Shown here piece after piece: positions 45,922 through 56,212 of a DNA stretch of 64,000 nt. The notes under the pieces were generated by a model that was given only the letters and a program-made list of their open reading frames with translations, ran no database searches and was not told the DNA's origin. The first letter of the stretch is position 1. Every line of letters starts with the position of its first letter. The stretch is from Oscheius onirici (taxonomy: Eukaryota > Nematoda > Chromadorea > Rhabditida > Rhabditidae): the NCBI GenBank assembly GCA_932521025.1, contig OW051473.1, positions 10,230,001 to 10,294,000 of the forward strand, read 5' to 3'. The position numbers and the translations under genes were made by a program.

Positions 45922-46506
45922 AGTTTCCAGAAGATGAGGAAATTGAAAAACTATACTGTGAAAAGTATATGTTGGTGTTGATCGTCAGACGGTCTCTTCT
46001 CATTTGCCAGACATTGAAAGTGCAGAAGCCAGTTCACGCAATACAATCAGATGTTTGCAAACTATGCGCTGTCAGGCTAAGCGCGCTTTATGAAAACGAG
46101 TTCCTTACGTTTTATCTGATCTGGGAAGCTGCCCGTTATCTACAACCGCATCAAGTTCTTGACCGCCCTGTTGCGCAATTGTTACGTAGTCAACAAAAAA
46201 ACACCAAACACCCTTCTCAGTCATAAAAAAAGTTTGTCAGGCGGGACTACAATCTGCTTTAATGGTAAATTTTGAGCGGAAAATTTATACATTTTGCAAA
46301 AGTCTTATAATGAGAACGGGCTTCAAAATTTCTGGAAAACTAGTTAGTTGTCTATCTTGTGGACATATTCTTTGTACGCAACCCATCACATCCCCCGTCT
46401 TATTTGACTGGAACCGTCTCTCCAGTCAGTTCTTATGTTTTACAAACTAATTTATTTCATATGGTAGGTTAGTTCACAACTTTTTTTTACAAAATTCACT
46501 CGTCTG
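45922..46506. other. Upstream flank of the BTB-kelch gene
   Basis: No gene recognised; an ATG-initiated 85-codon plus-strand frame at 45969-46226 has no family resemblance. Confidence 0.35.
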
Positions 46507-46856
46507 TCACCAAAAACTAGAGTTTACCAACTTGAGCTCATCTTGTAGAAATTGAACTATAGAATCTGAAAAAGTAAAGTTATAGAAGTGCCGAGCCTCT
46601 ACCTTTAATGAAATCCACATTTTTATAAAGAACCGGAAGTACAATGAAAATATTGGCAAAAAACTGAAGGAAGGTTATTAGACATTCAGCAACTCACCAT
46701 CACAATTAGGACGCATTTCATTGGAGCCTGCTTTTCGCCTTCTCTAAACATTTTACGTTTTTGACGTCACAACTTTCCGTACCTAGAACATGATGCAGTT
46801 TTCCTAAAAGGGTTCTTCTCACGAGGTGGACCACGCAAACGATGTCTATTAGGCAT
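46507..46856 (-). CDS. Very small single-pass membrane protein (about 79 aa, four exons)
   Basis: Too short for simple ORF calling, this model appears only after splicing. Exon 1 from the ATG at 46856 reads MPNRHRLRGPPREKNPFRK and then TASCS. A GTACGG...TTTAG intron leads to EGEKQAPMKCVLIVM, a GTGAGT...CTTCAG intron to FFANIFIVLPVLYKNVDFIK, and a GTAGAG...TTTTCAG intron to DSIVQFLQDELKLVNSSFW and a TGA at 46507-46509. All phases match. The result is a basic N-terminus, one hydrophobic span (KCVLIVMFFANIFIVLPVLY) and a short amphipathic tail, the layout of small mitochondrial or ER membrane proteins. I recognise no family. The consistent phases argue against chance, but short models can mislead. 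Confidence 0.5.
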
Positions 46857-47786
46857 TTACAATGATTTGAAGTAATGGATAAAAGCTTTCCGGGCAGATG
46901 AGGTGATTAGCTCAGATGTCTTGTGGAGGACAGAAATATCGGAGGGGACTGAGTAAGCCGGGGGACTGGGAATTGTAAAAGAACACCGTTGCACTTGAGA
47001 CTAGTTTTAACAAGCAAAGTAAATGTTACACCCTTTATTTTAAGTAAGTTAAACACCGATACAACAATTGCACAATGGGAAGGCATATGGGCATGAAACA
47101 CCGAATCTTACAGCGAAAAGGAAAGAAAAATCTTAAAAGACAATGGGTATAAAAACAACGTGATTTGTACGTGTGAGTAATAAGAGAGAAAATTGTCAAC
47201 TGATCTTAAGAAGTGAAGACAAAAGTTTGTAAGGTGTATTATCAGTAGGTCGAATGAACGCCAGGAATAGAAAATATTGAGAAGAAGAAAAGCCAAACGT
47301 GAAATGTAACACAACAGTACGGAATGGAAGGATAGAGAGCCGAATCAGGGAACCAATAAGAACGATGAAGCGAAATGGAGAAACCGAGAGCTGAAAAAAG
47401 GTACTTACAAAAAAAGTATAAGAATGAATATACCTTCAGTAATATTTGTTGTGGCCAGACATTTCAGCTGCACCTCCAAGAAAATGGGACATAGGAAGAT
47501 TGAAAGAAATTGAAGAGAAAACCGAAAGACCAAATAGCTCCTAAATAACTGTAAAATTCTTTGAAAAAGTATAGCCAAAATATACCTTACTCTGAAGCAA
47601 AGGAGACAGTAAACACACGACTCAACATTCAGCGAGAAATGTAATTTGGCGATTATTTAAGGGAACCAGACCAGGCAGACAATAAAGAAGAAGAACCAGG
47701 TGGAGTAAGTAGAAATTTTGGCATTGCTTCAATGCTGGGTGTGACGGTGGCGGGCTGAAAATGTTGCTTGAGATGCAAAATCTAAA
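46857..47786. other. No recognised gene
   Basis: AT-rich stretch between two minus-strand genes. Minus-strand open frames at 46907-47101 and 47108-47314 lack family or splice support. Confidence 0.35.
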
Positions 47787-49442
47787 CTATACCCCCCATG
47801 TCTGTCGGCGGGAAGAAAGCGGGGCAGACAAAGATTGTTGCTGCTGTTTCCACATAGCATAATTTTCCCTCCTGCGTTCAAACAGAAGCCACTGATATGC
47901 GGCAATCGGAAGGGAGCGATAACCTTGGTGACAAACTGCAGATCCTGATTTAATATCTAAAACGGTAATATTCAAATAATGTAAGATCCGTCGAACTAAC
48001 TTGGAGCTAACGGCCTCCAGCGTCGGCTATCAATCTAATGTCATGTAGCAAATTTTTTCAGCGTTCTCCAAACGGATCCTGATGCTCTTGATTTCAACGT
48101 CGTTCCTTGAATAAATTATAACATGCCCATGGCAACTAGTTAGAAGATGATCTTCTGGAGTATGAACGAGCCCTACGAAAAAAATATAGAAAAGTGAGGG
48201 ACTAATACCTCGGCAGTCATTGGGAATGCGGTGAACTTTTTCAGATCACAAATGACTTGATTATCGTTGATTACATAATCGAGCAAAAAAACGATTTTTG
48301 CCTCTGGCGAGAACGGCGAATCGTTGTCCGGGGATCACGATGGTGACTGCTGTCGGCCGTTTCATTCGGATATTTCTGTACTGTTTGTCTAATAGGAGGA
48401 ATAGAATCTGAATCAACGATTTTGTTATGAGAGTGTATTTACATACTTGATCATTGCTGGTATCGGCAATGAGCCACATTTTATGGACTTCGTCAAAGCA
48501 GCAGCCAAGCGGCTTCCTTACTGATTGACTGACAGAAATTGGTTGCTGAACCAGACGAATGCCTGTAAGAAACTAATTAGAAAACAAAAAGAAAAAACAC
48601 CTTACTTCCATCTCCATTTAAAAAAGTCTGCAAGTTCAAGTCGAACGGATTCGAAGTTTCTTGTAGGCTTGAAGGGGAAGTTTCAAACAATAAAATTCTA
48701 ACCGTGTTTGCATGATTCTGTAGATTGAACTCTCCATTGGGACGATTTCATCAAAAACCCCGTTTACAACTTGGGCTTGTCCTATACCGGTCTGACGAGG
48801 AGACTGTCCCGATCTCTAGAATCGGGCTGGGTTGCAGACAATAAGACCTACCCAGACTCCACTATTGAATTGTCTTTCCCTTTCCTGAGACTCGCCAAAA
48901 TGACGATTGTTATGTCTGTGATCCGTGTAGTAATGGTTGACTTCTTGTCTCGGTGGGTTCTGGAGTAGGCTTCCTTGGCTTTGGGACAAATCCGTGGTTT
49001 CCTAGAAATTGTTTTCGTTAATAGAGATCATTCTACAAAATATATAACTCACATGGAAAAAAGCCCACCACGTCAGTTTCGCTGTCCAACAGGAACTCGG
49101 TGACCTTTACCATCCGACGTCTTGGAGGCGCCTTTTTGTCGACTGTTCCGTAAAAGTGTCGTGTTTTTAGCAGTCTAATCACTCACCATGGTGGGGAGAT
49201 TGGGGTGTTTTGCATAACCACCGTTGAAGGCAAAACCAAGCTGCCTTTTCCCTTGGTTCTGGCTTCCATTCTCCAGGCGAGCTGACGGAATTGGCGGCAC
49301 AGACTGCACAATTGGATTCGACGGTCGTTCCTGGACCAGAGGTTTTGCCCTGACTGGTTCCTTCTAGAAGTCTGCTGTGCTTTATGATAATAATACTTAC
49401 TTCGTCTTCGCTAGCGTCGCTATCGTATAGAACAAACACCAT
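47787..49442 (-). pseudogene. NHL-like (beta-propeller) gene with frame breaks
   Basis: The ATG at 49442 gives MVFVLYDSDASEDE and a low-complexity region (KEPVRAKPLVQERPSNPIVQ). Later coding-like blocks read RMVKVTEFLLDSETD, RSGQSPRQTGIGQAQVVNGV, FDEIVPMESSIYRIMQTR, RKPLGCCFDEVHKMWLIADT followed by SNDQ (reminiscent of NHL repeats, PxGxxxDxxxxxxVADTxNxRV), MKRPTAVTIVIPGQRFAVLA, GLVHTPEDHLLTSCHGHVII and a last exon AYQWLLFERRRENYAMWKQQ ending at 47787-47789. Two breaks prevent a full model. One is near 49140-49190. The other is an apparent extra base in an A5 run near 48305-48310, which separates FAVLARGK from a frame reading VFLLDYVINDNQVICDLKKF. Either this is a young pseudogene or homopolymer errors are present. 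Assignment to NHL is tentative. Confidence 0.45.
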
Positions 49443-50805
49443 AGTAAGACGGCTTGGGCAAGCCTAAATTCAATGATACGAACTAGAAGGCTTTTCACTA
49501 GAAAATTGGACGGAGTATCAATAAACCGTGAGAATTTTGCTGGCCACGAATGAAATTATAACTGTTTGTACGATTTTGCGACCGAGAAAGGGCTTTTGAT
49601 AAAAGCACAACAGAATACTAATTATATCAATTGTCGACAAGAGCAGTGGGAAAATGAAACAAATCTTCAGCGTTTTTTATAACCAAATTACATTTCGGTT
49701 GGAAAGGTGTTGTTTGAGAGCCAAATGTTTTATCTTAACAGTCTCAATATGGGTAAAAGGGTAAATGCAACCCGCCTCCTGGTGAGACGGAGCAATAGTG
49801 CCAGAACGTGGCATGTTCGGTAAGCTATACTGTCAAGAATATATTGAAATCGAACCTGAATTACAAGCTTTACACGGAATGATCACCTGAAAATATGTGG
49901 AGATGTGGGGTAGGTATGAGATTTTGGGAGTTTTATCCGTAAAACGGCTTTCCGGCGAAATATCGATTAATAATAGCGAAAGAATGGTGGAGAGCAGAGA
50001 ACAGAACATTACTCCTGACTATCTATTGTTTGAGGCGCGGACAACAAGTCCCAAAGGGGAAACGGTCCATATGCTGGTCTGTTTATACATAGAGGAGAGG
50101 TGAAGTCTCTCATTAGTCATCCCGAGACAGGATAAACTCAGTATGAGTTATAAACAGCCGAAAAAATGACCAAACATGATTGTGGACTACTGTAGAACCA
50201 GACGATTCTGAAAGTCTTCTCCGCTACTCTTCAGGAAGCAAATTGTTATTTGGTTCCGTCCAGGTAAACAAAAATAGCTTTAAGCACTTGCTAAGGTTTT
50301 GGAAAACACTGTCTCGCTGTGAAATTTCTTGTTTTCCAGAAAATTGGCGCGAAAAATTAAATATACCCTACGAATTCGAAAACTTATGAAATATTGATCA
50401 AACGACATTTATGACCTTGGAGAAACAGGCTTTATCGTTTTCTGCAAAAATAATTGAGATAAAAATTGTTGTTTAAGCATAAAAATGGTCACAAAATTTC
50501 GTGATTACCTAAAATTTTCAATATTAAAGGTCCTGTCACGATTCGACCTACGTTTACGCGCTCCCAACCAAAAGTGTGCGGCGGCAACAAATGTACAGCC
50601 TTTCGTAGAATTTGGACAAAAACTTTCCTTTTTTGTTGTTTTCTTAGCTTTTTTCGCCAATCTTCCACAAAAATAATGAATTTAAAATTTTTACCTCTTT
50701 CCTTCTGCAAACTTTCAACCACAAAGGTGCCGTTCTCACGGCTCCGAGCTCAGCTTTGCTCTTATATTAATACAAATCCATTTTCAGTTTTCTCAAAAAT
50801 AAGCC
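49443..50805. other. Divergent intergenic region
   Basis: It lies between the minus-strand NHL-like gene and zfpl-1 on the plus strand. No gene recognised. The final T-rich ...CCATTTTCAG at about 50778-50787, 18 bases before the zfpl-1 ATG, looks like a trans-splice or 5'-UTR acceptor. Confidence 0.4.
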
Positions 50806-52224
50806 ATGGGCTTGTGCAAATGCCCAAAGAGAAAGGTGACGAGTTTATTCTGTCGGGAGCACAATGTCAACGTCTGTGAGCACTGTATGGCCGAGTCACA
50901 CAAACAGGTGAGGTTTTCCATTTTTTTCATAATTTACTTTAAAGTGTGTGATCAAATCCTTCTCCGACTGGCTGTCCGATTCTGATGCTGAATCCAACTG
51001 TCTTCTGTGCAGTCATCCTCTTCGAGATGCGGAATGTGTCCGTCTGCAATGTATAGGTATTCTAATAGTATTAACATCATAAAAAAGACATTAAGACATT
51101 TATCACATTGCCTGTCTAGCTGAATATGGATTTTCTCATCCTGCTCATACGGCTCCAGCTGGATATAGATGTCCTACATGCAAGTGAGTAACCCTTTAAT
51201 TGTTTTCACAATTTTATATTCGTAGAACCGGAATCATCCCGGAACCGAATGCTTCTTCCATCATTGTCAGCAAACTTCGAGAATTCCTAGCTCAAGTCAA
51301 CTGGGCTCGTCCTGCGTTGGGACTAGCACCGGTAACGCAAGAGTCTTGTTGTTTAAAACAAATTTTTAGCTTCCTCAATTCGATAGAAGTACCGTGGCTC
51401 CTGTTCATGTGGAACAGTCGACACCAGCTCCTACTGCCATCTATGAAGTGCCTTCTATTGCCAAGCATAATCACGTTCAACTGGACATGGGAAGTGGAAG
51501 TGTGCAGTTTGATAACCCTGCTAGACATCAAGCTCCTACGGTCACACCGAAAACTTATCCTGTGCCGCCGCCTCCTTCAATGGCCGACACATTGATCACA
51601 GGTAGTAGTACAGCAGTTAGAACTTTTGGTTACACTGGAGCGGTTTACCGTAATCTGGACCAGATCTAGTCATCTTGAAAGAGGATTTGGCCTGACAATC
51701 AGTTAACCCTTTTTCCCACAAAACAGTAGTCGTCTCTGAGTACCGCACTTTCCTCCAATACTTCGCAATGAAGGTCGGAGGGGCTCGAACGCTGATTGGG
51801 GTGAGGGACTATGTAGCAATCCAGCTGCGACAAGATCGTAGTGTGTGCGTCTTTGAAATTCTTCTAGCTAAAATTGTAGTATTGTTGAGCTACAGTCGGA
51901 AATGCCAAACATTGTTAAATTTGAAAAGTTTCAGCGAGACGTAAGCAAGAGCTTGACATGGAGCCCCTTCTGTCCAGAAATGAGGATGAGAACAAGTACG
52001 AAAGACGAACCAACATAAGAAGGTGAAAAATTCTTTGAATGCATTGAATTTTACTTTTTAGCTCCGGAATGAGATGCTCCAGCAAACGAAAGCTGATTTA
52101 CATTGTTGGCGGTCTGTTCACGCTGATTTTCCTCCTGATGCTGATGAACGGCAACAAGGACTCTGACCCGCTCCTGAACCCTCAAATGGATCCCAACATG
52201 GCACAAGTTGCTCCAGAAGCTTAA
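50806..52224 (+). CDS. zfpl-1: ZFPL1, Golgi zinc-finger membrane protein
   Basis: The start [16 protein letters not shown] is the diagnostic N-terminus of zinc finger protein-like 1. It continues with [15 protein letters not shown] and [20 protein letters not shown], a B-box-type zinc module. A RING-like motif follows: [25 protein letters not shown], then [15 protein letters not shown] variable proline-rich linker leads to [20 protein letters not shown] and one transmembrane helix ([19 protein letters not shown]). The TAA is at 52222-52224. ZFPL1 is a cis-Golgi membrane protein that binds GM130 and supports Golgi structure. The exon starting IDIYH uses an ...ATTAAG acceptor. The large intron of about 330 bases (51602-51933) precedes ARRKQ. 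The next gene begins 250 bases downstream on the same strand. Confidence 0.93.
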
Positions 52225-52474
52225 AACTCTCTGCATAATCTAATCCGGGTCCAATTACGTCTTGGTCTTAACTATTCTGTATCATAGAATCCCATTCTTT
52301 CGCAACTGGTCTGTGCATTGTGATTTCCATCTTGGTTGTATAGTGGTTCAACATTTTCTGTGCTTTTTCAAGAGATTTTTATTGGGTTTAACTTCGTTTC
52401 GCTATCCTCCGGTTCCGACCGAGATATACTTACTTTTTGTTGTTATTTCTATATTTTAGCACACAGTTCAGGGT

Positions 52475-55024
52475 ATGCAGCGACTCGGAGCCTCGCTGGC
52501 ACGAGCAGCCAGCAAAAGTCGTGTTCCTACAAGATGCCAATCGTCTGCTGCAGCTCCCGAGAGAATTGAAGTTTTCGTAGATGACAAAAAAGTTTTGGTC
52601 GATCCTGGCATGACCATCCTTCAGGTATCCTTAATATTTTTTTCACACAAACTGTTGCTTTAAAGGCTTGTGCTTTGGTCGGAGTCGACATTCCCCGCTT
52701 TTGCTACCACGACAGACTGTCCATCGCCGGAAACTGTCGCATGTGTCTCGTTGAGGTGGAGAAGAGTGTCAAGCCGGTCGCCTCGTGTGCCATGCCCGTC
52801 ATGAAGGGAATGAAGATCAAGACCAATACTGACTTTGTCCGTAAAGCTCGTGAAGGAGTCATGGAATTCCTGCTTCAAAATCATCCTCTCGACTGTCCAA
52901 TTTGCGATCAGGGAGGAGAGTGTGACCTCCAGGACCAGGCCATGAACTTTGGAAGCGATCGTGGACGTCTGGATTGCAGAAATGACGGAAAGAGAGCGGT
53001 GGAGGACAAGAATATCGGACCTCTGGTCAAGACCGTCATGACCCGTTGCATCCAGTGTACTCGCTGTGTCCGATTCGCTAATGAGGTTGCTGCCTTCCCC
53101 GATTTTGGAACCACTGGTCGCGGAGTTGACCTTCAGGTTTGAATATTGCAATTTTCCATAAAATCTGTTTAGATTGGAACCTACGTGGAGAAATTCTTCG
53201 CCTCTGAGCTGTCCGGAAATATCATCGACATCTGCCCTGTCGGTGCCCTGACTAGCAAACCCTACTCTTTCACTGCGCGTCCCTGGGAGACCAGAAAGAC
53301 TGAATCTGTTGACGTTATGGACGCTACCGGATCCAACATTGTCGTGACTCACAGAACCGGAGAACTTCTCCGTGTCATTCCAAAAATGAACGATGTGGGT
53401 TGAACCAATTGGCTGCCTTACACTTTTTTGTAGAACATCAACGAAGAATGGATCTCTGACCGTACTCGCTTTGCTATCGACGGCCTCAAGACCCAGCGTC
53501 TTCTGACTCCCATGGTCAAGGGACAAGACGGACTTCTTAAGCCGGCATCCTGGGAAGAGGCTCTCTTCACCGTTGCCCAGAAGCTCCGTGATACCCCTGC
53601 CGAGCTGAAGGCTGCCGTGGTTGGAGGACTCTCGGACACTGGTATGGGATCATCCTATTTCAAAACCTTCAGCTGTTTTCAGAGTCGATGCTCGCTCTGA
53701 AGGATCTGTTTAACCGTTTCAACAGCGACAATCTGTGCACGGAACACGAATTCCCCAGTGGCAGCGGAGGATCCGATCTCCGTTACAACTACATTTTCAA
53801 CGATGGAATTGCGGGAGTTGAACAGGCTGATGCTCTCCTTTTGATTGGAACCAACCCGAGATTCGAGGCCCCAGTTCTGAATGCTCGTATCCGGAAGACG
53901 TAAGTCTTCAAGCTGCTTTTCCTTGAAAAAAAAGGGATAAATACCTAGAAAATTTTAGTTACCTCTATTCCGACATCGAGGTTGGAGTCATTGGAGGAAA
54001 CGCTGATCTCACTTACGATTATGCTCATCTTGGTAGCAATGCTTCTGCCATTGACGACGTCCTTGCTGGAAAATCCGACTTTGCTAAGGTTTGCCATCTT
54101 TTTCTGGCATTTAACCCATGTTTAGCGTCTCGCATCTGCCAAGAACCCGATCATCATTGTTGGTTCGGAAGCTCTGAAGGGAGAACAGGGAGGAGTTCTT
54201 CTTGCAAAGGCACAGCAGCTGGCCGAAAAGCTTCAAGCTAACACCAGTGGCAAAGTTTTCAACGTTCTTCACCAATGGGCTGGAGAAGTCGGAGCTCTTG
54301 ACTTGGGATACAAGGTAAAGTTTTCAGTTATTCTTAACTAGTTCTGATTAAGTCCGGAACAAGTGTCATTCGCAAGAGACCAGTCAAGTTCTTGTACTTG
54401 CTTGGAGCTGACGAAGGACGTGTGACTCGTCAGAATCTGGACTCTCAAGCCTTTGTCGTCTACCAAGGACATCATGGTGACGCTGGAGCCGATATCGCTG
54501 ACGTCGTTCTGCCCGGAGCTGCTTACACCGAAAAGGAGGCTACTTATGTGAACACAGAGGGACGATCCCAGAGGTTTTCAAACCCCACTTTTTCGTTAAA
54601 ATCGACTTTAGAACTCTTCCCGCTTTAGCTCCCCCTGGAGAAGCTCGCGAAGACTGGAAGATCATCCGTGCCATCTCTGAAGTCTCCGGAAAGACGCTGC
54701 CTTACGATGACTTGAAACAGTTGCGCCAGAGAATGACTGAGGTTGCTCCGCATTTGGTCCGATACGGAGATGTTGAAGAACCTCTTACTGTTAAGAATGC
54801 CAGTCAACTTGCCCAGGTAACCATCATTTTGAAAACTTTCATCAAAGTTTCAGTCGGGCTCTTTGAATGCTGACGTCACTGCCGCTCAGAAGGAGTTGGC
54901 CGACTTCTACATCACCAACGTCATCACTAGGAATTCTACTTCAATGGCACAAGCTAGGAAAGCTGCTCTTCGGGCGAAGGAGGACCCCTACATGGATATT
55001 CCCCAGCTCCATTCTCACGCCTAG
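52475..55024 (+). CDS. NDUFS1: NADH:ubiquinone oxidoreductase 75 kDa subunit (complex I)
   Basis: This is the iron-sulphur electron-entry subunit of mitochondrial complex I. The first residues ([20 protein letters not shown]) look like a mitochondrial targeting peptide. A 2Fe-2S ferredoxin domain follows, with [15 protein letters not shown] and ASCAMPV, then [20 protein letters not shown] and [12 protein letters not shown] for the 4Fe-4S centres, and [15 protein letters not shown]. The molybdopterin-like domain includes [20 protein letters not shown] and [20 protein letters not shown]. The last exons encode [20 protein letters not shown] and [19 protein letters not shown] at 55022-55024. Exons are long and introns 40-55 bases. 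AATAAA lies at 55108-55113. A T-rich acceptor-like site (ATATTTTAG, ending at 52459) sits 15 bases before the ATG, consistent with trans-splicing of a downstream operon gene. A 138-base part (54471-54608) is copied in inverted orientation at 55186-55323. Confidence 0.97.
54471..54608. repeat. Source arm of a 138-base perfect inverted repeat
   Basis: This segment covers the NDUFS1 exon coding for [16 protein letters not shown] and onward plus the first part of the following intron. It is matched without mismatch by the reverse complement of 55186-55323. Confidence 0.95.
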
Positions 55025-55185
55025 AGTTTTACACGCAAATCGACGGTGTATCTTTAGCCTTCCGTAGATTATAGTGTGTAATTACGACGTTGCGTTTTTA
55101 GAGAACGAATAAATGTTTTCCCTGATTGTCACTTGACTACGGTTCTTCCATTTTCGTTTCGGAAAAAAAACTTTATTTTGTATGC

Positions 55186-55323
55186 AAGTCGATTTTAACG
55201 AAAAAGTGGGGTTTGAAAACCTCTGGGATCGTCCCTCTGTGTTCACATAAGTAGCCTCCTTTTCGGTGTAAGCAGCTCCGGGCAGAACGACGTCAGCGAT
55301 ATCGGCTCCAGCGTCACCATGAT
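55186..55323. repeat. Inverted 138-base copy of an NDUFS1 exon-intron segment, flanked by a 9-base direct repeat
   Basis: By eye all 138 bases equal the reverse complement of 54471-54608, including intron sequence, so it is a DNA-level copy. TTTTGTATG occurs directly on both sides (55176-55184 and 55324-55332), like a target-site duplication. The related chemoreceptor gene next door has the site only once (around 56216-56224) and no insert. The copy lies in the tail and 3' flank of the truncated chemoreceptor. Confidence 0.92.
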
Positions 55324-56046
55324 TTTTGTATGGAAGGAATGCCAACTGTAATAGAATTACTTTTCCGTAAGATTATTCTCTTCATTGCTGTTCGCAGATA
55401 CGGGACCAGGTACAGGAGAGCGAGGCTTTGAACAGTTGGACCAAATGTGAAGAATGGGTAGGAGAAAGTGTTTATCATCGTTGCCAAGTAGACCGATTCT
55501 CCCGCCAAAGTTTCAAATGTTCCCGTGTTTGAACCAAGGAAATATATCAGGACGACAATTGCGTCAAAAGAAAGAATCTCTTAGGCTGATTCCATTTAAA
55601 AGACTGCCAAACTTACAATTAGAAAAGCAGTATGCACGTTTCTTGTAGACTGACTCATGTTGCCTCTCATTTGGTGAAGTTTCCATACCATGATAACCGC
55701 CAAACTGGAACACATTACCACAATTCCAGCACGGACCTTTGAATTGATATTCCAAAGATCCACCTAAAAATTTATACTTTTGTACAACTTTTCAACGAAA
55801 GTGTCTTTCTAGTTTGAACCTGATAGGTTGGAAACGCTCTAAATCGCTCTGAACTCACGCGTTCATAGTTATCCAGCCAGCCAAACTTCCAAATACACTG
55901 AACAGGCAGAAAATTTGAAGCAAAAGAACAACTGCTGTCTTTTCTGCCTTTGCTGCGATAGTTGGACATCCCGCAGCGAATACAAACAAAACTGTTGAGG
56001 CTACACGAAGACTTAAACTATAGTCTTCGACATTGACGGGAGACAT
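55314..56046 (-). pseudogene. Chemoreceptor paralogue lacking its middle exons
   Basis: The first exon (MSPVNVEDYSLSLRVASTVL to AGWITMNA) and the last two exons ([53 protein letters not shown]) closely match the receptor at 56213-57662. The exons for transmembrane segments 3-5 are missing. Exon 1 ends in phase 2 while the next exon starts in phase 0, so the join is out of frame. Exon 1 also lacks about seven residues (YVLLFTA in the paralogue). The final codons and stop (…IQKSW then TGA) are supplied by the inverted NDUFS1 insert. It cannot make a seven-pass receptor. Confidence 0.75.
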
Positions 56047-56212
56047 CCGCCGAGAATATGAAGACTGAAAGTGGGGGATATAGATCGCAAATTATATTAA
56101 TTACAGGTGAAAATGTCAGTTAAATAAGCGCTTCTGTGGGCGGGCTGTAGTCAAATGTAACCTCTTTGGAAATGCTTAAGGTCTCGAGCCAGTTTCAATA
56201 CCAAAGAAAACT

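Noticed and set aside
52660-53526. 288-codon minus-strand open frame
   Set aside because: Antisense shadow of highly conserved NDUFS1 coding exons.
55082-55345. Minus-strand frame encoding an NDUFS1-like segment
   Set aside because: Not a gene: it is the inverted 138-base copy read in its original frame, with unrelated flanks.
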